From CAYVXE01 sp964455375 (GTDB lineage Bacteria > Zhuqueibacterota > Zhuqueibacteria > Oceanimicrobiales > Oceanimicrobiaceae), in contig CAYVXE010000002.1 of NCBI GenBank assembly GCA_964455375.1, forward strand, positions 30,598 through 94,597: a stretch of DNA of 64,000 nt, given 5' to 3'. The position numbers were made by a program, and so were the translations under genes. Shown piece after piece: positions 45,549-54,605 of the stretch. A model generated the notes under the pieces. It searched no databases and was not told the DNA's origin. It was given only the letters and a program-made list of their open reading frames with translations. Every line of letters begins with the position of its first letter. Position 1 is the first letter of the stretch.

Positions 45549-47309
45549 GTGTCTTCGGAACAAAAAAAACGAGAAAATTATTCTGAACTGGATGAAAAAT
45601 TGTTTGAAATGCAGGCATTGTTCGATTTGAGCAAAGCACTGAATTCAACCCTCCAATTAAAAGAAATTCTCGATACAATTTTACTTACCCCGATGGGTAA
45701 ATATTTGATAACAAAGGGTTTGGTGTTAATTGAGAAAGCCGCACCGGATAAGTTTGTCATCAAAAGCTTAAAGGGATTGCCAAAATCGCTGTTAGAGCAA
45801 ATTGTGCAACTGAGTGGATTGCCCAGAACAGCGGGATATACCGATGAAATCCATAACCCAATATCGCGTGCTTTTTTTGCAAAGAATGAGATTGAATTAA
45901 TTCTACCCATTGTTCATCAGAATGATTTTTTAGGTTTTGTGTGCTTTAATCGTAAAATAAAGGGTACAGATTATTCAAATGAGGAGTTAAATTATTTAAG
46001 TTCACTTACTAACATTGCAGCAACATCCATTAAGAATAGTCTGATCTTTCAGGAGTTAGATACAGCAAAACGACAACTTGAAAAGAAATATCAGGAACAA
46101 AATACGCTGTTTGAAATTGAGCGGGAATTGAGTTCCACATTATCCAGCCTGCAAAGTGAAAAGGTATTGAATTTGTTAGCATATTCCATCATGGGAGAGA
46201 TGATGGTGCAGAAATGTCTGATTTTTTTAAATGAAAATAACGCGATGAAACTCTCACTAAATAAAGGATTTCAACGAGAACAGATGGAGACTGTTTTAGC
46301 GGATTCACATTTCCTGGAGAATCTTCTTCAATTGGAAAAGCCTGTGATCATATCGGGGACTTATGAAGAGAGTGAGCTTTGCAAAAAATGTAGTGATACG
46401 GGTATCCAGGTTCTTGTTCCCATGCGAACGGCAAATGAAGCAAAGGGAGTTTTGGCGTTAGGCCCGAAAATAACCAAACTCGAATTTTCAACTGAGGATC
46501 TTGATTTCTTAGCCACTTTAGGCAACATGTCGATGATCTCGATTGAAAATGTCAGACTGTTCGAAGAGAAGTTAAAGAATCAGAAATTTGAAGATGAGCT
46601 TAGAATCGCCAGCGATATTCAAAAGAAGCTTTTACCGGACACTTGTCCTGTCATAGAAGGGTTTGATATCGCTGCTGTAAATATTTCCTCCCGCCATGTG
46701 GGCGGCGATTATTATGATTGTATTCGATTATCAGATACCCAATATGCTTTGTGTATTGGCGATGTTTCAGGAAAAGGTGTACCCGCTTCTTTATTGATGG
46801 CGAATTTGCAGGCGAGTTTACACGCTTTGGTAAACACTGGATTGGAAATATCAAAAATGATTGTGAGAATCAACAATCTAATTCATAGAAATACCGGCAT
46901 AGATAAATTTATCACATTTTTTTTAACTATTCTGGACACCAGGGAAAAAACGTTGCTTGCCGTAAATGCCGGGCATAACCCACCTTATGTTTTTCATAAG
47001 GATGGCACCTTTCAGACGTTAAATGCAGGTGGACTCATTCTGGGTATGATGCCGGACAGTTCGTATGAGAGTGAAAAGGTGCAATTGCAATCAGGTGATT
47101 GCATTGTGATGTACACAGATGGTGTTTCTGAAGCGATGAATTCTGACGAAGAGGAATTTGAGGAAACGCGAATTGAAAAAAGTATTTTGTCCAATTATCA
47201 ATTATCCGCCCAGGGAATACTGGAGCACCTCATTGCGGATGTCATGACATTTGCCGAGGGCCAACCCCAGGCAGATGATATTACGAGCCTCATTGTCAAG
47301 GTTGTCTAA
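45549..47309 (+). CDS. GAF-GAF-PP2C (SpoIIE/RsbU-type) serine phosphatase
   Basis: 586 residues starting at a GTG (45549) with AAAAGGA upstream. Two GAF domains (about 15-175 and 185-345) are joined by a helical linker (QELDTAKRQLEKKYQEQ), then a PP2C phosphatase of the SpoIIE family: ASDIQKKLLPD, HVGGDYYDCI, GDVSGKGVPASLLMA, MYTDGVSEAMN and DDITSLIVKVV, with all metal-binding Asp present. It should dephosphorylate the STAS antagonist in response to whatever the GAF domains sense. A pair of Cys in ESELCKKCSDTG within the second GAF might be redox or metal responsive. Confidence 0.9.
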   Translation: MSSEQKKRENYSELDEKLFEMQALFDLSKALNSTLQLKEILDTILLTPMGKYLITKGLVLIEKAAPDKFVIKSLKGLPKSLLEQIVQLSGLPRTAGYTDEIHNPISRAFFAKNEIELILPIVHQNDFLGFVCFNRKIKGTDYSNEELNYLSSLTNIAATSIKNSLIFQELDTAKRQLEKKYQEQNTLFEIERELSSTLSSLQSEKVLNLLAYSIMGEMMVQKCLIFLNENNAMKLSLNKGFQREQMETVLADSHFLENLLQLEKPVIISGTYEESELCKKCSDTGIQVLVPMRTANEAKGVLALGPKITKLEFSTEDLDFLATLGNMSMISIENVRLFEEKLKNQKFEDELRIASDIQKKLLPDTCPVIEGFDIAAVNISSRHVGGDYYDCIRLSDTQYALCIGDVSGKGVPASLLMANLQASLHALVNTGLEISKMIVRINNLIHRNTGIDKFITFFLTILDTREKTLLAVNAGHNPPYVFHKDGTFQTLNAGGLILGMMPDSSYESEKVQLQSGDCIVMYTDGVSEAMNSDEEEFEETRIEKSILSNYQLSAQGILEHLIADVMTFAEGQPQADDITSLIVKVV

Positions 47310-47529
47310 AAAAGCCTCCTCTTTCTTGCATTCCTAAATCATTGATATTCAAAAATATTCTCTAAATTAAATTAAAAGCTCTTACCAGGCATAGAGTCTT
47401 GAGCAAAAAATTAATTATTTTATAAAAAAGATAAAATAGTCGTATTGGTTTCTTGATTATGAATAAGAATTTACTTACACTACACTTTACTTTTAAAGTC
47501 AGATATCTTATAACGAAATTTGTGAAGGC

Positions 47530-48675
47530 ATGGCTACGATCCTCGTCGTTGACGACGAAAAATCAATTACTTATTTGCTGTCCGAAGTATTAAAAAAGGA
47601 TGGGCATGACGTGACAGCCGTTTCGGACGGAAAGTTAGTGGACGGCGAGTTGAAAAAACGCGAGTTTGATTTAGTCCTTACCGATTTACACATGAAACAA
47701 GTTGGCGGTCTCGAGGTTTTGCAGACGGTTAAACGCTATAATGAAAATACCGAAGTGCTTATATTGACCGGGCATGGGACCATTTCCAGCGCCGTTGAAG
47801 CTATGAAACTAGGCGCTTACGAATATCTCACCAAACCTATCGATATGGATGAATTCCGGCTCAAGGTACAAAAATCTCTCGAAAGAAGAAGTTTCAAGCT
47901 ACAGATTGAAAAGCAGCAAAAAGAAATTCGAGAACAGCAGGAACTAATTCGAAAAGATTTAACGCTTGCAGAACAAGTACAAAAAAGTCTTGTACCTAAA
48001 CCGATTGTACTGCCCAATGTTGATGTCTTCGTCAAACACCTACCCATGATAGGATTGGGAGGGGATTTTGCTGATATTTACTATGATGGTGCGGAAAATG
48101 TTTATTTAACTTTAGTAGATGTAACAGGGCATGGCATTACTGCTGCTTTGTTAGTGAACCGGATTGCCAGTGAAATCAGAAAATTCGTACGTGAAAGCAG
48201 GGAACCGGCATCGATTTTATTTAGTGTAAATAATTTTATTTTGGAAGCATTTAAAGGTATGGCGATGTTTTTGACCATGTTTTCCGGCGTGATTAATTTA
48301 CGCAAAGGGTCTTTCACGTATGCTGGCAGCGCTCACCCCTCTGTGATTTTATGGAAAAATAACGAAAATAAATTTGAAAAACTCGATTCACAAAATATCA
48401 TTATCGGTTATGAAAAACGAAAAGAAAGTCAGTTTATGCAGGACATTGTGAAAATCGGGTCGGAGGACAAAATTATTATGTATACGGATGGTATTATTGA
48501 GGCGGAAGATGCAAATAGGAAACAGCTCGGTATAAATGGATTTATTAACTTTTTCAAATCCAGTATTTATCTTTCCGTGGAAGAAGTTGTTGAAACGATT
48601 TTAAACAGTGTTTATGAATATACAAAAAATCCTATTAAAGATGATGTCTATTTAATCCTCGCAGGGTTGAAATAG
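47530..48675 (+). CDS. Response regulator with PP2C (SpoIIE/RsbU-type) phosphatase output
   Basis: 381 residues. The receiver domain (1-120) has the acidic pair VDDEKS, the phospho-acceptor Asp in VLTDLHMKQ and the Lys in YLTKPI, all intact. A coiled-coil linker (about 125-150, [18 protein letters not shown]) leads to a PP2C domain with [37 protein letters not shown] and [10 protein letters not shown]. It links a two-component phosphorelay to the partner-switching module; no histidine kinase gene lies next to it. Confidence 0.92.
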   Translation: MATILVVDDEKSITYLLSEVLKKDGHDVTAVSDGKLVDGELKKREFDLVLTDLHMKQVGGLEVLQTVKRYNENTEVLILTGHGTISSAVEAMKLGAYEYLTKPIDMDEFRLKVQKSLERRSFKLQIEKQQKEIREQQELIRKDLTLAEQVQKSLVPKPIVLPNVDVFVKHLPMIGLGGDFADIYYDGAENVYLTLVDVTGHGITAALLVNRIASEIRKFVRESREPASILFSVNNFILEAFKGMAMFLTMFSGVINLRKGSFTYAGSAHPSVILWKNNENKFEKLDSQNIIIGYEKRKESQFMQDIVKIGSEDKIIMYTDGIIEAEDANRKQLGINGFINFFKSSIYLSVEEVVETILNSVYEYTKNPIKDDVYLILAGLK

Positions 48676-48770
48676 CTTTGGGTGCTCTTACTGCATTCTC
48701 ATCGTTATCTAATTATTTGTAAATACTTTGTTATGCCGATATTTCTAAACCGGATATAAGTAGAAAACGC

Positions 48771-49670
48771 ATGGATGATTACCCGACCACTCCTTTTGAA
48801 TTTCAAGAACCGGCCAAACCAAGGGGCTTGCCCCGCTTTTTTAACAAATTGAGAAGTGATAATCCGCGCTTGAATGGCATCCTTTTTCTTTTAACCTGTG
48901 CTACAACATTTATTACCGGCTGGGTGCAAAATGGTTATTGGGAAGCTGGTCTGTGGTATGGTGGTGCGATAATCTCGATTTTACTTGCACACGAGATGGG
49001 GCATTATTTAATGTGCCGCAAGTATGGAATACAGGCAACATTGCCATTTTTTATTCCATTTCCACCCTATATTAATCCTTTCGGAACGTTGGGGGCGGTA
49101 ATCAAAATGGAATCAGTTATTCCAAGTCGAAAGGCACTTTTCGATGTAGCTGTGGCCGGCCCGTTAGCAGGCTTGGTTTTGACAATTCCGGCAATTTATT
49201 TTGGGATTCAACTGTCAGACGTTATCGATGTGCATAAGGCAGCCTCCGGAGGAAGCATATCTCTGGGGGAGTCCTATTTGTTTGCAAGGCTTTCAGAATT
49301 CGCAATCGGACATTTGTCTGAAAACAAGGATGTTTTGCTTCATCCGCTTGCCTATGCGGGTTGGGCGGGTTTATTTGTCACAGCATTGAATTTGCTTCCC
49401 ATCGGGCAATTGGATGGTGGGCATGTTGTCTACGCTTTATTAGGCAAACGTCATTCTTATGTCGCAATCATTGCTTTCTTTGCTTTTGCAGGTGTGGCGT
49501 TCTTTATTTATCCGGGTTGGATTTTTCTATTATTATTACTATTTTGGTTTGGTTATAAACATCCTCCAACCATGGATGAAACTCCAATCGGCACGAAACG
49601 AATTCTAATCGGTATTTTCACGCTCATCATATTCGCACTGTCGTTTACACCGGAACCGTTTAAATTTTAA
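48771..49670 (+). CDS. Site-2 protease family (M50) membrane metalloprotease
   Basis: 299 residues with about six membrane segments. HEMGHYLM near residue 75 is the HExxH zinc motif within a membrane helix, and NLLPIGQLDGGHVVYAL near residue 210 provides the Asp ligand (the NPDG-like motif). No PDZ domain is present. Relatives cleave membrane-bound anti-sigma factors or other transmembrane substrates. It follows the signalling cluster by 95 bases; a link with an anti-sigma pathway is possible but unsupported. Confidence 0.88.
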   Translation: MDDYPTTPFEFQEPAKPRGLPRFFNKLRSDNPRLNGILFLLTCATTFITGWVQNGYWEAGLWYGGAIISILLAHEMGHYLMCRKYGIQATLPFFIPFPPYINPFGTLGAVIKMESVIPSRKALFDVAVAGPLAGLVLTIPAIYFGIQLSDVIDVHKAASGGSISLGESYLFARLSEFAIGHLSENKDVLLHPLAYAGWAGLFVTALNLLPIGQLDGGHVVYALLGKRHSYVAIIAFFAFAGVAFFIYPGWIFLLLLLFWFGYKHPPTMDETPIGTKRILIGIFTLIIFALSFTPEPFKF

Positions 49671-49711
49671 TCAATTAGATCGATAAAAACTAATTTAGGA
49701 AGAAGAAAACT

Positions 49712-50434
49712 GTGGCCATTAAAATCGGATGTTGTGGATTTACCGAAGCCCATCACAAATATTTTGATCATTTTGATGTTGTGGAACTTCAAAACACATT
49801 TTATCAACCAGCAAGTTTTAGCGCCGCTAAAAAATGGCAGGGTGCGGCTCCCAGTGGTTTTGAATTTACGGTGAAGGCCTGGCAGCTTATCACTCATAAA
49901 GCGTCGAGTCCATCGTATAAAAGATTGAAAAATCAGATTCCACACAGACTTAAACCCAGGTATGGTAATTTCCTACCAACAAAGGAAGTGCTACATGCCT
50001 GGCAAATACTGGAGAATTTTGCCACTGCACTGAACGCAAAATATATTGTGTTTCAATGTCCAAATTATTTTAAACCCACAAAAGAAAATTTGCAAAACAT
50101 GTACAAATTTTTTAAACTAATTAATCGTGGTAAATTTAAGCTTGTTTTTGAAACCCAAGGAAACTGGGAAGAAGTTGTATTACAAAGAACATGTGATGAA
50201 TTAGGATTAATTCACGCTGCTGACCCTTTGGAAACAACCATTGGCAAGGGTGATATACAATATTTTCGTCTTCAAGGTATCAGAGGCCGCCGCTACAGGT
50301 ATACAGACAAGGATCTGTTAAAAATAAAAGAAATGTGTCTGGACTATAAAGAAGTTCTGTGTTTATTTAATAATGCAACCATGCGGGACGATGCGCAAAG
50401 ACTTAAGCGGCTAATTGAATCCCAACCTGTTTAA
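49712..50434 (+). CDS. DUF72 family protein
   Basis: 240 residues starting with GTG at 49712; AGGAAG lies upstream. The N-terminal IKIGCCGF, the VVELQNTFYQP segment and GFEFTVKAWQLITH are hallmarks of DUF72 (YecE-like), a TIM-barrel family with unknown function. The Asp/Arg pocket residues of the family look retained. The PLP-enzyme gene begins within 20 bases of the stop, suggesting cotranscription. Confidence 0.88.
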   Translation: MAIKIGCCGFTEAHHKYFDHFDVVELQNTFYQPASFSAAKKWQGAAPSGFEFTVKAWQLITHKASSPSYKRLKNQIPHRLKPRYGNFLPTKEVLHAWQILENFATALNAKYIVFQCPNYFKPTKENLQNMYKFFKLINRGKFKLVFETQGNWEEVVLQRTCDELGLIHAADPLETTIGKGDIQYFRLQGIRGRRYRYTDKDLLKIKEMCLDYKEVLCLFNNATMRDDAQRLKRLIESQPV

Positions 50435-50449
50435 AATTGAGTGCAAAAT

Positions 50450-51433
50450 ATGTTTCAATTTCCGAAATCATTAGGCTTAGCACAATTACCGACTCCGATT
50501 CAAAGATTACAGCGCTTTTCGCAAAATTTGGAAGGACCGGATATTTTTTTGAAGCGTGATGATCTCACCGGAACGCTTCTTACCGGCAATAAAGTCAGAA
50601 AGCTGGATTTTCTGTTGGCAGAGGCGCAACAAAAAAAATGCGACGTTGTGATTACCTGCGGCGGTAATCAATCAAATCATGCCCGGACCACGGCTGTTGC
50701 TGCTGCACAACTCGGGATGAAATGCCATCTTGTCCTAAAAAATAAAGCAAATCTTCCTTCCGATGGTAATTTATTAATTGATAAACTGGTTGGTGCAAGT
50801 ACGCAATATATTTCCGCTGAGGAATATAAACGAGTCGATGAGATTATGCTTGAAGCCGCGGACCAACTAAAAAGTGAAGGATTGATTCCCTATATTATTC
50901 CCGAAGGTGGTTCGAATGCTCTTGGAACCATCGGTTATATTAAAGCCGCAGAAGAAATAACGCTACAGTTGCAGCGGCTAAAGACCAGAATTCATAAAAT
51001 CGTCGTTGCAGTAGGTTCCGGTGGAACGTATGCAGGATTACTCATAGGTAAATACCTGTTCGATTTACAGGCGGAGATATATGGTTTCAATGTCTGCGAT
51101 GATAAAAACTTTTTTACTAATAAAATCTTTGAATTGATAAAAGAAATACAGATACAACAGCATTTAAATGTTAAGATTCAAAAATCAGATATAAATATTA
51201 TTGATGGATATGTTGGCAAAGGATATGCATTAAGTAGTCAGGCTGAAATTGATATGATTAAAAAGGTAGCTGCTGTTGAGGGCATTGTTTTAGACCCGGT
51301 CTATACCGGCAAAGCCATGTTAGGACTCGTTGACAAAATAAAAACCGGTGTGTTTAAGCACGGAGAAAATATTTTATTCATTCATACCGGAGGAGTCTTT
51401 GGACTTTTCCCCAAGAAGTCACTTTTTTTCTAA
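50450..51433 (+). CDS. D-cysteine desulfhydrase / ACC deaminase family PLP enzyme
   Basis: 327 residues from the ATG at 50450 (a GTG at 50441 is in frame). KRDDLTGTLLTGNKVRKLDFLL contains the PLP-binding Lys in the GNKVRKL motif, written here in two parts of the same segment; TCGGNQSNHARTTAVAAA binds substrate carboxylate, and VGSGGTYAGLL holds the phosphate. Family members act on D-cysteine, 1-aminocyclopropane-1-carboxylate or sulfo-lactate derivatives. I favour D-cysteine desulfhydrase-like but specificity is not certain. Confidence 0.85.
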   Translation: MFQFPKSLGLAQLPTPIQRLQRFSQNLEGPDIFLKRDDLTGTLLTGNKVRKLDFLLAEAQQKKCDVVITCGGNQSNHARTTAVAAAQLGMKCHLVLKNKANLPSDGNLLIDKLVGASTQYISAEEYKRVDEIMLEAADQLKSEGLIPYIIPEGGSNALGTIGYIKAAEEITLQLQRLKTRIHKIVVAVGSGGTYAGLLIGKYLFDLQAEIYGFNVCDDKNFFTNKIFELIKEIQIQQHLNVKIQKSDINIIDGYVGKGYALSSQAEIDMIKKVAAVEGIVLDPVYTGKAMLGLVDKIKTGVFKHGENILFIHTGGVFGLFPKKSLFF

Positions 51434-51468
51434 CTATTCGACCAAAAACACGGAAGAGGTGTTTTCGG

Positions 51469-52206
51469 TTAAGATGCCAGTAATTTCCCACCGTCTACAG
51501 TGACCACTGTACCGGTCATGTAATCAGTTCCCCGTAATAAAAACAGGACTGTTTGGGCAATATCGTTCGGAGAACCAATTCGATTTAAAAGTGTATTTTT
51601 TCGAATTTGCTCTAAGTATTCTTCTGATGCCTCTGCGCCCATGAGCACCGTTCCCGAAGCAATTGCATTTACCTGAATGTCTGGTGCCAATGCGATAGCC
51701 AAGCCTTTGGTCATGGAAATGAGTCCCGCTTTTGAGATGCTGTAAGGCAAAAATTCCGACCATGGGGTAAAGCCCGCTACGTCGGTAATATTAATGATTT
51801 TACCACATCGCTGTTTTTTCATATATTCCGAGACCATTTGGCAGCAAAAAAAAGGTGCTTTTAAATTGACGGTTAAGAAATTATCCCAATCGGATTCGGT
51901 AATTTTGTGTAATGGTGTTTTGTAGTAAACGGCCGCGTTATTGATGAGAATGTCAATACGGGAAAAATGTGAAATAGTTTTTTCCACAAGATGTGAAATA
52001 CCGCTGATCCGGGAGAGATCGGCTTCTAATAAAATTGCTTCTCCACCCGATTGGGAAATTTCCTGTAACGTTTTTTCAGCTTCTTTGCTGGATGAGTTAA
52101 AATGCAACGCAATTTTAACTTTTTCACGGGCGAGGGTTTGAGCAATTTCTTTACCGACTCGATGCGCCGAACCGGTGATGAGTGCAACCCTGTTTTTGAG
52201 TTCCAT
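51469..52206 (-). CDS. SDR family oxidoreductase (pteridine reductase/FabG-like)
   Basis: 245 residues, classical short-chain dehydrogenase. Cofactor motif TGSAHRVGKEIA, structural NNAAVYYKTPL, and catalytic Ser-Tyr-Lys with YSISKAG near residue 155. The TGSAHRVG form, with Arg after His, is more like pteridine reductases (FolM/PTR1) than FabG, whose motif is TGASRGIG. The substrate is therefore uncertain. It is convergent with the PLP-enzyme gene, and 45 bases lie between it and the next minus-strand gene upstream. Confidence 0.85.
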   Translation of the reverse strand: MELKNRVALITGSAHRVGKEIAQTLAREKVKIALHFNSSSKEAEKTLQEISQSGGEAILLEADLSRISGISHLVEKTISHFSRIDILINNAAVYYKTPLHKITESDWDNFLTVNLKAPFFCCQMVSEYMKKQRCGKIINITDVAGFTPWSEFLPYSISKAGLISMTKGLAIALAPDIQVNAIASGTVLMGAEASEEYLEQIRKNTLLNRIGSPNDIAQTVLFLLRGTDYMTGTVVTVDGGKLLAS

Positions 52207-52251
52207 TAGAACGTCTTTGCAGTATTTACAAGGATAGTGGCAATGTTTCTA

Positions 52252-52572
52252 TTATGAAGTGAGGCCATTTGTTTCAAGGGTATCGCCAAATGCGTATTCT
52301 ACATCGAGGACATTGTTTTTTAACCGGTTACTCAAGTCTTTGCGGTCGTCAATGATCATGCTGGTCACAACTCTTTGGGAATATTTTTTTACTTCTTCAT
52401 GGCATTTACGCGCCAGTGCGATGAGTTCATCCCAATCACCTTCAATGATGATTCCCATAGAAGTCAGTTGATAGTTGAGTTCACTCATTTTAATGATTTT
52501 CATCATTTTAGCGGTGATTTCTTTGGTTTCTTCACCAGTGCCAACCGGTGTGACAGACAGTTGAATTAACAT
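52252..52572 (-). CDS. MTH1187-type thiamine-binding protein (UPF0045/DUF77)
   Basis: 106 residues with the ferredoxin-like fold of the family: IQLSVTPVGTGEE at the start, YQLTSMGIIIEGDWDELI in the middle and VVTSMIIDDRKDL toward the end. Structural members bind thiamine or hydroxymethylpyrimidine. It lies upstream of the SDR gene on the same strand and is likely cotranscribed with it. A promoter is proposed at 52632-52659. Confidence 0.9.
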   Translation of the reverse strand: MLIQLSVTPVGTGEETKEITAKMMKIIKMSELNYQLTSMGIIIEGDWDELIALARKCHEEVKKYSQRVVTSMIIDDRKDLSNRLKNNVLDVEYAFGDTLETNGLTS

Positions 52573-52631
52573 AGTAAAAATAAATTTAACTTTAACTTAT
52601 TGAATAAATAATTAGTTAGATGTTATGATCT

Positions 52632-52659
52632 AATGTAGTATTTTTCGTAAAAATGTCAA
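52632..52659 (-). promoter_or_regulatory. Promoter for the thiamine-binding protein gene
   Basis: On the minus strand TTGACA (52659-52654) and TACATT (52637-52632) are spaced by 16 bases, about 60 bases before the start codon. Confidence 0.5.
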
Positions 52660-52691
52660 GTCCTAAATTCTATTTGAAATGAATTAAATTG

Positions 52692-52720
52692 TTGACATTC
52701 CATAGGTGAATTAATATATT
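52692..52720 (+). promoter_or_regulatory. Promoter toward the CPBP protease gene
   Basis: TTGACA (52692-52697), 17 bases, TATATT (52715-52720), 95 bases upstream of the proposed start codon and divergent from the promoter at 52632-52659. Confidence 0.6.
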
Positions 52721-52814
52721 TTTAGCTGCTGACTGCAGACGGTAAAAACAGAGTTTCGGGAATGGAGGGCCTGTCTGAAACGCCTCATTTTTAAATTAAG
52801 ACGATTTAATTTCA

Positions 52815-53534
52815 TTGAGATTGCTGATTGACTATTGGAAATTTGCAAGAAATCCACTTGTTGGAATTTTTGTGGTAACTCCTTTGTGGGTATGTTATGA
52901 AAGCCTTGCATTTAAAGTTAACCATGGCCTTACAGGAACGTACCGAACCGGTATTGATTATTTAATAAAATGTCTTTTTAGGGACTTGGAAATACCATTA
53001 ATTTTTACTATTATTATTCCAATAGTGCTCATTGCAATTGCGCTCGTTTATTTTGCTCCAAAGTGGCGAAACGATATCACACTCAAACCGCTATTTGTGG
53101 CATTTTTATTTCTTGAAAGTACTTTTTATGCCGTTTTAGTTGCTATTTTAATTACGCCGTTGCTTCATTTTGCGCTTAATGCCATTTCATTTACAATAAA
53201 CCATTTTAGAATAAACACATTGGTTGTGCATATCGGCTCAGGTGTTTTTGAGGAGTTTTATTTCCGATTCTTTTTGTTGTCATTTTTGGTTTTCATTTTT
53301 CAGAAGGGATTTCATTTTAAAAAAGTCATTGCTGTGATTGTGGCTATTTTGCTAAGTTCCGTGGCGTTTTCATTATTTCATTTTGTCGGAGTTTTTAAAG
53401 AAGTTTTTCATCTGGAAGCGTTTGTATTTCGATTTATTGCAGGGGTTTTATTTGCTGTTTTATATATTTACCGTGGTTTAGGTGTGGCCGTTTATACGCA
53501 TTCGTTTTATAATATTTTTTTGATGTTTAGATAA
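52815..53534 (+). CDS. CPBP family intramembrane glutamic endopeptidase
   Basis: 239 residues with about seven hydrophobic segments. GVFEEFYFRFFLLSF holds the EE-x3-R motif and ALFHF-like FSLFHFVGVF the first His of CAAX-protease/bacteriocin-processing (CPBP, Abi) enzymes; NIFLMF is near the C-terminus. The start is uncertain: the frame begins with TTG (52815) and no ATG is available nearby, nor is there a clear ribosome site. Substrates of bacterial members are mostly unknown. Confidence 0.8.
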   Translation: MRLLIDYWKFARNPLVGIFVVTPLWVCYESLAFKVNHGLTGTYRTGIDYLIKCLFRDLEIPLIFTIIIPIVLIAIALVYFAPKWRNDITLKPLFVAFLFLESTFYAVLVAILITPLLHFALNAISFTINHFRINTLVVHIGSGVFEEFYFRFFLLSFLVFIFQKGFHFKKVIAVIVAILLSSVAFSLFHFVGVFKEVFHLEAFVFRFIAGVLFAVLYIYRGLGVAVYTHSFYNIFLMFR

Positions 53535-53548
53535 ATAGCAGGGATAGC

Positions 53549-54604
53549 ATGGACAGGAACGGAATTCTTTTATTATTTACCGGTAAAAAGCACCTGCTTC
53601 AATTCGCTGCTGGGTGTTTGTCAATCTTAATCCTGCTCATTTTCTGGTTATTTTTATCACCAGTTGCACCGGGAGGAAAATCCGTCGAACATATAATAAA
53701 AATTAAGCAAGGCTCCTCCTTCGGGCAGATAGTCGATTCGTTACAGAGCCGGGGAATTGTAGAAAATAGAACGAAATTTACTTTGGTTGCCAGGCTCTCC
53801 GGTTTGAGAAAAAAAATAAAGGCTGGTAAATATAGGTTCGAGGGTGGTACTTCCAGTTATGAATTACTAAAAATATTGGCTGAAGGGAAAGAGTCCACCG
53901 AGTTGGTTACAATACCTGAAGGCAAGACTGCTGCGCAAATTGCCGGAATTTTACACAAAAGGGTAGAAATCGATTCTACTGAATTTATGGCTCAAGTCAA
54001 TGATAGTTCTCTTTGCAAAAAGTTGGGGATTCCGGCAAATAGCGTTGAAGGATTTTTGTATCCCGAAACCTATCGGTTCTCCTGGGGAATGTTGTCAACA
54101 CAGATCATTACAACAATGGTGAATCAATTCTACCGGCAGTTTAATGATTCCTTGCGCAGCCAAATTGATAAAACAGGTTTTACATTGTTGGGAACCGTAA
54201 CTTTGGCATCGATTATCGAAGGAGAAGCTGTTGTGGATTCAGAAAGGACGCTAATTTCAGCAGTTTATCATAACAGATTAAAAAGGGGAATGGCTCTGCA
54301 GGCCGACCCAACCATTCAATATATTATTTCAGATGGCCCAAGACGATTGAGAAAACGGGATCTGAAAATAGATTCTCCTTACAATACATACCTTTATCCC
54401 GGGTTACCACCCGGCCCAATTTGTAATCCGGGTTTAAGCTCATTAAAAGCGGCGCTTTATCCTGCAAAAGTTAAGTATTTATATTTTGTGGCAACAGGTG
54501 ACGGTTCGCACACCTTCAGTAAAACCTATTCAGAACATTTACGTGCAAAAGCGAAATTCGACAGAATCAGAAAACAGATAGCTCGTTCTAAATCAAAAGG
54601 TTGA
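53549..54604 (+). CDS. mltG: Endolytic murein transglycosylase MltG
   Basis: 351 residues. One membrane anchor (about 14-35, LQFAAGCLSILILLIFWLF) and a YceG domain: LVTIPEGKTAAQIA, EGFLYPETYRF, IIEGEAVVDSER with the catalytic Glu, and LQADPTIQY, SPYNTYLYPGLPPGPI. It cuts nascent peptidoglycan strands at the inner membrane. The gene starts 14 bases after the CPBP gene and ends 1 base before the helicase gene, so the three may share a transcript. Confidence 0.95.
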   Translation: MDRNGILLLFTGKKHLLQFAAGCLSILILLIFWLFLSPVAPGGKSVEHIIKIKQGSSFGQIVDSLQSRGIVENRTKFTLVARLSGLRKKIKAGKYRFEGGTSSYELLKILAEGKESTELVTIPEGKTAAQIAGILHKRVEIDSTEFMAQVNDSSLCKKLGIPANSVEGFLYPETYRFSWGMLSTQIITTMVNQFYRQFNDSLRSQIDKTGFTLLGTVTLASIIEGEAVVDSERTLISAVYHNRLKRGMALQADPTIQYIISDGPRRLRKRDLKIDSPYNTYLYPGLPPGPICNPGLSSLKAALYPAKVKYLYFVATGDGSHTFSKTYSEHLRAKAKFDRIRKQIARSKSKG

Positions 54605-54605
54605 T

